NCBI GenBank assembly: GCA_021806765.1
Contig: JAJZQR010000312.1
Location: 1 to 6,393 of the forward strand
Direction: 5' to 3'
Length of the DNA: 6,393 bases
Origin: Chloroflexota bacterium
GTDB lineage: Bacteria; Chloroflexota; UBA6077
How positions within the stretch are numbered: position 1 is the first letter of the stretch; the number at the start of each line of letters is the position of its first letter. The notes under the pieces are model-generated. The model saw only the letters and a program-made list of their open reading frames with translations, ran no database searches and had not been told where the DNA came from. The position numbers and the translations under genes are program-made. Positions 1 to 5,506 of this stretch are shown here, in pieces.

Positions 1-720
1 GCACAGGACGAAGGTGGGTACCCCGGGCTTCCGAGGGGTCTGGCGGAAGACCTCGACCAGGGAAGGGATGTCGTGGCCGTCCACCTCCCATACGTCCCAG
101 CCGAAGGAGCGCCACTTGGCAGCCACGTCGCCGAGGGGCATGATGTTGCGGACCGCGCCGCCGCTCTGCATGCCGTTGTTGTCCAGGATGGCGATCAGGT
201 TGTCCACCCGGAAGTTGGGCGCGGACAGAGCCGTCTCCCAGATGAGGCCCTCCTGGCTCTCCCCGTCACCCAGCAGCACGTAGACCCTGTAGTCCCTCTT
301 GTCCAGCTTCCCGGCCAGGGCCATGCCCAGCCCGGCGGCGAGGCCGTGGCCCAGGGAGCCGGCCGTCATCTCGATGCCCGGCAGCTTGGCCATGTCCGGG
401 TGACCCTGGAGCCTCGAGCCCAGCTTCCGGTAGGTAAGCAGCTCTTCCCGAGGGAAGAAGCCCTTCTCGGCCAGGGCGGAGTACCAGACTGAGCAGGTGT
501 GTCCCTTGGACATGATGAAACGGTCGCGATCCGGCCACTTCGGATCCTCGGGCCGAAGGCGCATGACGCCGAAGTAGAGGGTGGCGACGATGTCGGCGCA
601 GGAGAGGGAGCCGCCGACGTGGCCGCTGTTGGAGAGGTGCGCCATCCAGAGGGCATCGCAGCGGATCCGGCGCGCCTTCTCCCGCAGAAGGTCCAGATCG
701 GAAAAGTCGGTCTCGTTCAT
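1..720 (-). CDS. Transketolase, N-terminal subunit of split enzyme (partial, runs off left edge)
   Basis: This is the ThDP-binding half of a two-gene transketolase, which transfers a two-carbon ketol unit between sugar phosphates. The 240 codons present show family motifs in order: SGHVGGSLS (residues 32-40), DRDRFIMSKGH (64-74), GHPDMAKLPG (106-115), GSLGHGL (121-127) and the ThDP/Mg motif GDGESQEG (151-158), closed by NN at 181-182. SKGH and SLGHGL resemble split bacterial and archaeal enzymes more than long TktA types. Such subunits are usually about 270-280 residues, so some 30-40 residues are missing beyond position 1. The ATG at 720 follows GTGAGG with GAGG 8 nt upstream. It lies 33 bp after dctM on the same strand, so it is probably cotranscribed. 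The C-terminal partner should follow to the left. The family is certain; the actual substrate is unknown. Confidence 0.93.
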   Translation of the reverse strand, partial: MNETDFSDLDLLREKARRIRCDALWMAHLSNSGHVGGSLSCADIVATLYFGVMRLRPEDPKWPDRDRFIMSKGHTCSVWYSALAEKGFFPREELLTYRKLGSRLQGHPDMAKLPGIEMTAGSLGHGLAAGLGMALAGKLDKRDYRVYVLLGDGESQEGLIWETALSAPNFRVDNLIAILDNNGMQSGGAVRNIMPLGDVAAKWRSFGWDVWEVDGHDIPSLVEVFRQTPRKPGVPTFVLC

Positions 721-753
721 GTGCAGAGCCTCACACACAGGAATCGATGTCCC

Positions 754-2037
754 CTATTTCAGCGGCATCACCAGGTTAGGCAGCCAGAGGGACAGCTCGG
801 GAATGTAGGTGATGATCATCACGGCAATCAGCAGTGCCACGATGAAGGGCCAGGCCTCCTTTGCGAACTGCGCTATGGATATCTTCCCCAACGCGGTCAC
901 CACGTACATGACCATACCGACCGGGGGCGTGATCGTCCCGATCATGATGTTCACCGTGAACACGACGCCGAACTGCACGGGGTCGATGTGAGCGTGCTGG
1001 ACCAGCGGCATCAGCACAGGGATCGCCATGATAAGGACGGCAAGCCCCTCCATGAACATTCCCAGAATCAGGAAGATGCCGTTCAGGATCAGGTAGATCT
1101 GCCAGCTGGCCAGGTTCGCGTTGGCGAAGACTTCGAGCAGCTTGACGGGAGCCTGCTCGACGGTGAGCACCCAGGCGAATGGCTGCGCCGCCGCGATAAT
1201 GATGGCCACGGAGGCGGTGCCAACGGCGGACTCGACGACGATCCTGGACAAATCCTTCAGCTTCAGCTCGCGATAGACGAAGAAGCCCAGGAGGAAGGCG
1301 TAGCCGGCTCCGGCGACCGCCGCTTCCGTGGGGGTCATGACGCCGCCAACGATGCCGCCCAGGATGATAGCGGGCATTCCCAGGGGTGGAATGGCCCGCA
1401 GGGTAACCCCGGTCAACTCACCGCAGGTGGCTCGACGCTCCGCCGGGTAGTGGCGCCGCTTCGATATCACGTAGTTGAAGACGATGAGCATGATGCCCAT
1501 CACGACGCCGGGAACGGCGCCCGCCAGCAGCAGACGGCCAATAGACACGTTGGCTATGGACCCGTAGATCACGAAGGGTATGGAGGGCGGGATGATGGGG
1601 CCGATGGTCGCTGCCGCACCGACGACGGCGGCCGCATAGGGAACCGGATAGCCGGCCCTCTTCATGGCGGGGATCAGCACGCTACCGGTACCGGCGGCGT
1701 CGGCCACTCCGGAGCCCGACATGCCGGCCATGATCATGTTGGTGACGACCACCACGTGGCCGAGGCCGCCGGTGATATGCCCCACCAACGCCTTTGCGAA
1801 GTCGACCAGCCGGTCGGTGATGCCACCGGTGTTCATCAGGTTGCCGGCCAGGATGAAGAAGGGAATGGCCAGCAGCGGGAAGGTGTCGATGCCGCCCACC
1901 ATCCGCTGAGCCAGGCCCTGGAGCGGCACGTGAGGGCCGAGAGTCATATAGACCGCTGCCGCCGCTGCCATGGACCAGGCGATGGGGGTCCCGATGGCGA
2001 ACAGCAGGATCAACAGGATGAACAGGCCCGCCATCAT
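754..2037 (-). CDS. dctM: TRAP transporter large permease subunit, DctM family
   Basis: This is the large membrane subunit that forms the transport path of a TRAP transporter and uses an ion gradient to import the substrate delivered by DctP. The 427-residue length is normal for DctM. Very hydrophobic segments run throughout, about 11-12 by eye. Family hallmarks are visible: IPFFILAGNLMNTGG (58-72), MSGSGVADAAGTGSVLIPA (106-124), GPIIPPSIPFVIYG (146-159), MTPTEAAVAG (234-243), FMEGLAVLIMAIPVLMP (328-344) and GTITPPVGM (367-375). The start ATG overlaps the dctQ stop as ATGA, and GGGGAGG lies 9 nt upstream inside dctQ, indicating translational coupling. A second ATG follows immediately, so the start could be one codon later. 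The gene symbol is a family name. The substrate (carboxylate, sugar acid or related) cannot be read from this subunit. Confidence 0.96.
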   Translation of the reverse strand: MMAGLFILLILLFAIGTPIAWSMAAAAAVYMTLGPHVPLQGLAQRMVGGIDTFPLLAIPFFILAGNLMNTGGITDRLVDFAKALVGHITGGLGHVVVVTNMIMAGMSGSGVADAAGTGSVLIPAMKRAGYPVPYAAAVVGAAATIGPIIPPSIPFVIYGSIANVSIGRLLLAGAVPGVVMGIMLIVFNYVISKRRHYPAERRATCGELTGVTLRAIPPLGMPAIILGGIVGGVMTPTEAAVAGAGYAFLLGFFVYRELKLKDLSRIVVESAVGTASVAIIIAAAQPFAWVLTVEQAPVKLLEVFANANLASWQIYLILNGIFLILGMFMEGLAVLIMAIPVLMPLVQHAHIDPVQFGVVFTVNIMIGTITPPVGMVMYVVTALGKISIAQFAKEAWPFIVALLIAVMIITYIPELSLWLPNLVMPLK

Positions 2038-2516
2038 GGTAGTTCGCCTCCCCTCACCATGCTGAGGAAATCGCGGCGGATGTCACTCAGCGAGTGAAGG
2101 ACTATGAGAGCCGCCGACAGCGGAACCGCCAGATACACCCAGTACTGGGGTATCTTCATCGTGGCGGTGGGCTGAGTGGCGTAGGTCATCAGAACCCAGC
2201 CGAAGTAAACCAGCGTCAGCATTAAGGCCAGGGATACAAGGTCAGCCAGGAATGACATGAGGGACTGGATCCGTCTCGGCATCACGACCAACACAGTATC
2301 GATCACGATGTGCTTCTTGTGCTTGGTCGCGAGGGCAGCACCAATGAATACGAGCCAGATGAAGGCGTAGCGCGAGAACTCCTCGGCCCACTCGATAGGG
2401 CTGTTGAAGAAGTAGCGCAGGATGACGTTGACGAAGGTGGCCAGAGACATCAAGATGAGAAAGCTACCCGCCACCAGTTCCTCGAAGTTGCTCGCCACGA
2501 ACCGTATTGTCTGCAC
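2034..2516 (-). CDS. dctQ: TRAP transporter small permease subunit, DctQ family
   Basis: This is the small membrane subunit of the TRAP transporter, which pairs with DctM and supports docking of the binding protein. Its 160 residues give four membrane segments (about 14-35, 48-64, 88-110 and 124-146). The DctQ signature is clear between segments 1 and 2 and just after: NVILRYFFNSPIEWAEEFSR (residues 30-49), then FIWLVFIGAAL and HKKHIVID (66-73). Translation starts at GTG (2516-2514), supported by a strong GGAGGT at 2530-2525, 8 nt upstream. The gene ends in an ATGA overlap with dctM. A hairpin 24 bp upstream separates it from dctP and may lower dctQM expression relative to the binding protein. 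Length and motifs are typical and I see no damage. Confidence 0.95.
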   Translation of the reverse strand: MQTIRFVASNFEELVAGSFLILMSLATFVNVILRYFFNSPIEWAEEFSRYAFIWLVFIGAALATKHKKHIVIDTVLVVMPRRIQSLMSFLADLVSLALMLTLVYFGWVLMTYATQPTATMKIPQYWVYLAVPLSAALIVLHSLSDIRRDFLSMVRGGELP

Positions 2517-2540
2517 GTTTGACCACCTCCGGGGATGAAA

Positions 2541-2568
2541 GGGGTGGGACCAGGGCGGATCCCACCCC
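2541..2568 (-). terminator. Hairpin between dctP and dctQ, candidate attenuator or mRNA-stabilising stem
   Basis: GGGGTGGGA (2541-2549) and TCCCACCCC (2560-2568) form a perfect 9-bp GC-rich stem with a 10-nt loop. Read in the direction of transcription (minus strand), it lies 20 bp after the dctP stop and is followed by only TTTC, so it is a weak candidate for a factor-independent terminator. Partial termination, or protection of the dctP transcript from 3' decay, would give excess binding protein over membrane subunits, as commonly expected in binding-protein transporters. That function is inference; the stem itself is seen directly. Confidence 0.5.
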
Positions 2569-2588
2569 TCGTTCGTTCGACGCTGCCG

Positions 2589-3746
2589 CTACTGAGCCTG
2601 CTTGACCTTGTCGACCAATGCCTGGGTGATTCCAGGCTGGAACTGCTTCCAGGCGTCCTTGGTCTTGTCAGCCCAGTCGGCCCTGTCGATCTCAGAGACC
2701 ACCATGCCCTTGGCCTTCAGGTCCTCGACGGACTGCTTGTTGTCGGCCAACTGCAGCTTGCTCTGGTACTCTCCCGCGTCGATGGCTGCCTGATCCAGGA
2801 TCTTGCGCAGCTCAGGTGAGAGGCCCTGGTAGAACTTGTCGTTGATCAGCAGGAACTGGTGCTGGGTCATGTGGCCGGTGAGGTTCAGGTACTTCTGGAC
2901 TTCGTAGAACTTGTTGGTGTAGATGGTCTGGGCAGGGTTCTCCTGGCCGTCTACCACGCCCATCTGGAGGGCGCTGTACAGCTCCGCGAAGCCCATGCCC
3001 ACCACGGAGGCGCCGAGGGTCTGGAGCGCCACCTTGTGGATCGGAGCGTCAGGGGTGCGGATCTTCAACCCCTTGACGTCCTCGGGCTTGACGACCTGCT
3101 TGTTCTTGGTAGTCAGGTGGCGAAAGCCGTACCACCAGGAGTAGTCCAGGGCCCGGATGCCGCTGGTCTTGGCCGCGGTCTCGGCGATGTCCTTCATCAT
3201 CGGGCTGCGGGCCAGCTTGATGAAGTTCTGGTACTGCTCTTCCTCGGTGTTGCCCTTCATGACGTAGGGCAGGCTGAAGACGCCGATAGGCTCCCAGCCC
3301 TGGAAGGAGGCGACAATGGCGGCGCCCACGGTGGCCATCTGGGTCACGCCGCTCTTGACCTGCTCGGTCACGTCCTTCTCGTTGCCGAGCTGGCTGTTGG
3401 GGTAGACGGTCACGGTGACCTGTCCGTTGGTTCGCTCCTTCACCAGATCGGCGAACTTGACGGAGCCCTTGTGGTAGTTCAGGTCGGTGTTGGCCGTGTG
3501 GCCGAGACGGATCTCCATCTTGGGGAAGTTGGCGGCGGGCTGGGCAGCCGCCTGAGCCGGTTGAGCAGCCGGGGCAGCGGCCTTGGTTGGCTCGGCAGCC
3601 TTTGCTGGCTCAGCCGCCTTGGTTGGCTGTGCGGCCGGCGCGGCGGTTGCGGCTGGGGCTGGTGCGGAACTGGAGCAGGCGGCCAGAATGCCGGTCGCCA
3701 GAAGGGCCGCGAGGACTACTGCGATCAAGCCGAGGCGCTTCGACAT
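2589..3746 (-). CDS. dctP: TRAP transporter substrate-binding lipoprotein, DctP family
   Basis: This is the extracytoplasmic binding protein that captures the substrate and delivers it to DctQM. The 385-residue product starts MSKR, followed by a hydrophobic signal segment and the lipobox LAAC with Cys24, so it is a lipid-anchored form. Residues 25-73 are a flexible Ala/Pro/Thr/Lys linker with three six-residue repeats. The DctP domain follows: GSVKFADLVKERTNGQV (94-110), VYPNSQLGNE (114-123), GLKIRTPDAPIHK (226-238), GMGFAELYSALQMGVVDGQE (250-269) and N270-P271. Arg230 is at the position of the conserved arginine that binds the substrate carboxylate in characterised family members. The ATG at 3746 is preferred because the signal peptide begins there and GGGAG lies 10 nt upstream. 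The reading frame stays open for 72 more codons to a TTG, but that stretch does not look coding. Confidence 0.95.
   Translation of the reverse strand: MSKRLGLIAVVLAALLATGILAACSSSAPAPAATAAPAAQPTKAAEPAKAAEPTKAAAPAAQPAQAAAQPAANFPKMEIRLGHTANTDLNYHKGSVKFADLVKERTNGQVTVTVYPNSQLGNEKDVTEQVKSGVTQMATVGAAIVASFQGWEPIGVFSLPYVMKGNTEEEQYQNFIKLARSPMMKDIAETAAKTSGIRALDYSWWYGFRHLTTKNKQVVKPEDVKGLKIRTPDAPIHKVALQTLGASVVGMGFAELYSALQMGVVDGQENPAQTIYTNKFYEVQKYLNLTGHMTQHQFLLINDKFYQGLSPELRKILDQAAIDAGEYQSKLQLADNKQSVEDLKAKGMVVSEIDRADWADKTKDAWKQFQPGITQALVDKVKQAQ
3570..3623 (-). repeat. Three 18-bp tandem units coding the DctP linker
   Basis: Residues 42-59 of DctP read TKAAEP, AKAAEP and TKAAAP, three imperfect six-residue units. 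At the DNA level the 13-mer GCCTTGGTTGGCT occurs at 3580-3592 and again at 3616-3628, 36 bp (two units) apart, showing a recent or maintained tandem duplication. The segment is a likely site of length variation through slippage. It lies in the linker between the lipid anchor and the binding domain, so unit gain or loss should keep the reading frame and be tolerated. Confidence 0.75.
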
Positions 3747-3795
3747 AGGTAGGTGTCTCCCTTTCTCGTGAACCAGATGCTGTGTAGCAAGGCTG

Positions 3796-3810
3796 AGTTC
3801 TATAGGAACT
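3796..3810 (-). promoter_or_regulatory. Palindrome over a possible -10 upstream of dctP
   Basis: The 216-bp gap between gntR and dctP contains AGTTC-TATAG-GAACT, an inverted repeat with 5-bp arms. On the minus strand it includes TATAGA (3804-3799), a fair -10 that would put a transcript start near 3792, about 45 nt before the dctP ATG. No good -35 lies 16-18 bp upstream. An operator and promoter for the transport genes is plausible, and GntR would be the obvious ligand, but the motif does not match the repeat at the gntR promoter. Read-through from gntR is the alternative. I see no other clear signal in this gap. Confidence 0.3.
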
Positions 3811-3962
3811 GGGGACAGCGCCGAGGACGCCATGAAGCGGCTGACCAGGCCGGAATGCTCGGTAGTCGTCTCTCCCTCACTGCTAGAGCGAAGTTCAGTG
3901 CATCGTCGGAGACAGGGGAGGCGAAGGCCATCCAGCTGTTCACACGAGACAGCGGATGCCAA

Positions 3963-4652
3963 TCACAGCGGCCGGTTGGCTGTCAGTCTGTCTATGGACT
4001 CCCAGACGGCCTGGCGGCCGACGACCAGGTGACGAACCATGAGATCCCGAGCTAATTCCGGATCCCTTTGTCGCAGAGCCGCCGCGATCTGCATGTGTTC
4101 CCCCACCACGTCATCGCCCGTGCTTAAGTCCAGCCGCAAGAAGTAGAGTCTGTCCGTGTGCTCTATCAACTGAGTCAGGACCTGAACCATGCGGCGGTTC
4201 CCTGCCGCCTCAGCGATGATGCCATGGAACTCCAGGTTCTCATCCAGGTGCTTTCGGTAGCTGTGATGATCACCCGGGCGGTACGGCGAGTGCAGTTGAT
4301 CCAGCCGGCTCAGGGCGCCGTCCCCGATGCGGGTCGCCGCCTTCTCGGTGGCAAGGGCCTCGATGAGCAGGCGCATTTCGAAGATGTCGGCGACATCCTG
4401 CCTTGTCAGGGTGGTGGTCAAATACCCCACCCGCGGCAGGGCCTCCACCAGCTCGTCTCCCTGGAGCAGGGCCAAAGCATGCCGCAAAGGGGCGCGGCTC
4501 ACACCGTACCTGGCACTCAACTGGCTCTCGTTCAGCCTTTCGCCCATTTCGAACACCCCGTTGAGGATGTCGAACTTGAGCGCCTGATACAGCTGCTTCT
4601 TGATGGTGCCGTCGCGCGGCTTCGAGGTACCAGCCCTTGGAGCGCCAGACAT
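3963..4652 (-). CDS. GntR family transcriptional regulator with FCD ligand domain
   Basis: This is a FadR/FCD-type GntR repressor, expected to bind DNA as a dimer and release it when a small carboxylate or sugar acid occupies the C-terminal domain. From the ATG at 4652 the product is 229 residues, usual for the family. The winged helix covers about 17-80 (LYQALKFDILNGVF, VSRAPLRHALALLQGDELVE, PRVGYLTT). The all-helical FCD domain covers about 86-220, with MRLLIEALATEKAA (93-106) and likely metal ligands H143, H186 and H208. The first ligand position is Asn139 (NLEFH) rather than the commoner Asp. In-frame ATGs further upstream (4700, 4730) are disfavoured because the first lies in the predicted -10. 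AAGGTG 10 nt before the 4652 ATG is an acceptable ribosome site. It probably controls the TRAP and transketolase genes downstream and itself. Confidence 0.92.
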   Translation of the reverse strand: MSGAPRAGTSKPRDGTIKKQLYQALKFDILNGVFEMGERLNESQLSARYGVSRAPLRHALALLQGDELVEALPRVGYLTTTLTRQDVADIFEMRLLIEALATEKAATRIGDGALSRLDQLHSPYRPGDHHSYRKHLDENLEFHGIIAEAAGNRRMVQVLTQLIEHTDRLYFLRLDLSTGDDVVGEHMQIAAALRQRDPELARDLMVRHLVVGRQAVWESIDRLTANRPL

Positions 4653-4698
4653 GGAGAGGAGCCACCTTCCGTAATCCGGAGTCACACCCGGTTCCCCC

Positions 4699-4726
4699 AT
4701 TATACAAACAGTTGCGAGATCTGCAA
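4699..4726 (-). promoter_or_regulatory. Predicted gntR promoter
   Basis: On the minus strand TTGCAG (4726-4721) and a perfect TATAAT (4704-4699) are separated by 16 bp. The expected transcript start is near 4692, leaving a leader of about 40 nt before the chosen gntR ATG at 4652. The -35 is weak (TTG conserved only) and the -10 is consensus. The ATG overlapping TATAATG (4700-4698) would not be on this transcript, which supports the shorter GntR protein. Confidence 0.6.
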
Positions 4727-4727
4727 C
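4711..4727. promoter_or_regulatory. Inverted repeat in the gntR promoter, candidate GntR operator
   Basis: GTTGC-GAGATCT-GCAAC has 5-bp arms around a 7-bp centre. It covers the -35 hexamer and most of the spacer of the predicted gntR promoter. FadR-type regulators commonly bind palindromes of about this length, and binding here would block RNA polymerase, so autorepression is the simplest reading. I found no second copy of the arms upstream of dctP. Confidence 0.45.
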
Positions 4728-4810
4728 CATCAAATTATCCATCTGTTGATATCAGTGAGCCTACTTGCGTATGTAATCCGCTCGTGTCCCCTCCGCCGGA
4801 AGCTCGTGTT

Positions 4811-4829
4811 GCCTCTCTCAGGGGGAGGC
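4811..4829. repeat. Small GC-rich hairpin
   Basis: GCCTCTC (4811-4817) pairs with GGGAGGC (4823-4829) using six standard pairs and one G-T pair, with a 5-nt loop. It lies between the two divergent promoters and, on either strand, upstream of the predicted transcript starts, so it is not obviously in any leader. The function is unknown. Confidence 0.35.
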
Positions 4830-4864
4830 TGCTCGAAGGTTGGTGGAGGGCCTCTATCTATGTA

Positions 4865-4940
4865 GCCAGGTGGGTCGCAGGTCAGAGAGGGGTCCCTCGA
4901 ACGGGGTGTTCGAGGGACCCCTCTTGCTGCCCACCCCGGC
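4865..4940. repeat. Long fold-back (inverted repeat) element of unknown role
   Basis: The core is a perfect 16-bp stem, 4886-4901 (AGAGGGGTCCCTCGAA) with 4909-4924. One more C-G pair (4902/4908) closes a GGGGT loop. Outside an unpaired zone, GGTGGG (4869-4874) pairs with CCCACC (4930-4935) and GCC (4865-4867) with GGC (4938-4940). No T-run follows on either strand, and both flanking genes point away from it, so it is not a normal terminator for either. It could be a REP- or MITE-like insertion, a terminator of an unseen small transcript, or an insulator 10 bp before the marR -35. Confidence 0.7.
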
Positions 4941-4949
4941 ATGGAATAC

Positions 4950-4978
4950 TTTATGCTTGCTAAATTATTTGCTATAAT
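4950..4978 (+). promoter_or_regulatory. Predicted marR-MFS promoter with extended -10
   Basis: TTTATG (4950-4955), a 17-bp spacer and consensus TATAAT (4973-4978) preceded by TGC (4970-4972) make an extended -10 promoter. The start is expected near 4985, giving a leader of about 37 nt before the marR ATG. TTGCTA occurs twice, at 4957-4962 and 4969-4974, 12 bp apart, the second overlapping the -10. The run is clearly AT-rich against a GC-rich background. Confidence 0.7.
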
Positions 4979-4992
4979 CACATTACTCGAGG

Positions 4993-5006
4993 CTGCCGAC
5001 CGGCAG
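4993..5006. promoter_or_regulatory. CTGCCG-AC-CGGCAG palindrome, candidate MarR operator
   Basis: A perfect 6-bp-arm inverted repeat with a 2-bp centre sits about 8 bp after the predicted transcript start and directly before the marR ribosome site. MarR proteins typically bind short palindromes overlapping their own promoter or start region, so autorepression by roadblock is likely. As RNA it could also form a small hairpin next to the ribosome site. Confidence 0.5.
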
Positions 5007-5021
5007 GGGGAGGTGAGGACG

Positions 5022-5483
5022 ATGCCCGTGGATCGAGAACGGCTGGTGGAGGAAACCCTCCAGGCCTGGCTACAGATCTCCAGAGAGGTGCAGAAGGGTG
5101 CGGCCCCGGACTGGCTGCACCTAGACCTGACCATGGCTCAGCTCAAGGCACTCCTGGCCATCGCACACTACGGCTCCCCTACCATAAGCGCCCTGGCGGA
5201 GTCGCTGGGGGTCGGCCTCTCGGCGGCCAGCCAGATCGTAGAACGGCTGGTCCAGCAGAGACTGGTCGAGCGATGTGAGGACCTCGCAGACCGCCGGCGG
5301 GCCTTCGTTCACCTCAACTCCACGGGTCAGCAGCTGGCCGCCCGCCTCAGGGAGGGCAGGCGGGAGCGCCTCAGGGATTGGATCTCTCGCCTCAGCGACG
5401 ACGATCTGGCAGCCCTGGTGCGCGGGTCACGGGCCCTCGCCGCTTTGGTCCCGCGGGAGCAGGCCGGTGCTGCCGCTCGATAG
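5022..5483 (+). CDS. MarR family transcriptional regulator
   Basis: This is a small dimeric winged-helix repressor that usually releases DNA on binding phenolic or lipophilic compounds, or on oxidation. The 153-residue length is typical. Helix 1 (about 5-25) and the C-terminal helices (about 100-145) would form the dimer interface. The winged helix runs about 36-100: LTMAQLKALLAI, then ISALAESLGVGLSAASQIVE with the recognition helix at about 66-80, then the wing with D90-R91-R92-R93, the conserved DxR-type motif. Cys85 is the only cysteine and sits at the base of the wing. I chose ATG 5022 because GGAGGT (5009-5014) lies 7 nt upstream and the predicted promoter starts near 4985; the in-frame ATG at 4941 is upstream of that start. 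The gene sits 23 bp before an MFS exporter, its probable target along with itself. Confidence 0.93.
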   Translation: MPVDRERLVEETLQAWLQISREVQKGAAPDWLHLDLTMAQLKALLAIAHYGSPTISALAESLGVGLSAASQIVERLVQQRLVERCEDLADRRRAFVHLNSTGQQLAARLREGRRERLRDWISRLSDDDLAALVRGSRALAALVPREQAGAAAR

Positions 5484-5506
5484 ATAGAAGGGGAAAACCG
5501 ACTCTC

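Larger units (their letters stand above)
4653..5021. other. Divergent intergenic region between gntR and marR
   Basis: This 369-bp stretch has no convincing gene. Its ends are AT-rich promoter zones for the two divergent genes. Its middle (about 4755-4945) is GC-rich and structured: a 7-bp-stem hairpin at 4811-4829 (GCCTCTC...GGGAGGC with one G-T pair) and the long fold-back at 4865-4940. Open frames crossing it on both strands have arginine/proline/serine-rich translations with no recognisable motif and no good ribosome site. Confidence 0.6.

Noticed and set aside
499..2097. 532-codon open frame on the plus strand opposite dctM
   Set aside because: Its translation is His/Asp/Gly/Gln-rich low-complexity protein, typical of the antisense of a hydrophobic membrane gene in GC-rich DNA. 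DctM on the minus strand has all its family motifs.
2859..3752. 297-codon open frame on the plus strand opposite dctP
   Set aside because: It is a shadow of dctP rich in Leu/Gly/Val/His with no motif, and the DctP motifs are unambiguous on the other strand.
3747..3962. N-terminal extension of dctP to a TTG just after the gntR stop
   Set aside because: The extension would bury the signal peptide and lipobox 72 residues into the protein. The ATG at 3746 has a ribosome site and starts the signal peptide.
3958..3980. Hairpin GCCAA/TTGGC at the gntR stop as a terminator
   Set aside because: The stem is only five pairs with a 13-nt loop and no T-run, too weak to call.
4869..4924. T-box riboswitch, because AGGTGGGTCGCAGG before a strong stem resembles a T-box antiterminator followed by a terminator
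   Set aside because: The match to the AGGTGG-ACCGCGG core is broken, no Stem I features or U-run are seen, the downstream gene is a MarR regulator rather than an amino-acid gene, and the marR promoter lies downstream of the structure.
4886..4924. Ordinary factor-independent terminator
   Set aside because: No T-run follows the stem on either strand and no recognised gene ends nearby. Both neighbours start on either side of it.
4637..4963. Small open frame on the plus strand in the divergent region
   Set aside because: It overlaps the gntR start, its promoter and the fold-back element, has no motif and no good ribosome site. The opposite-strand frame at 4730-5134 was rejected for the same reasons.
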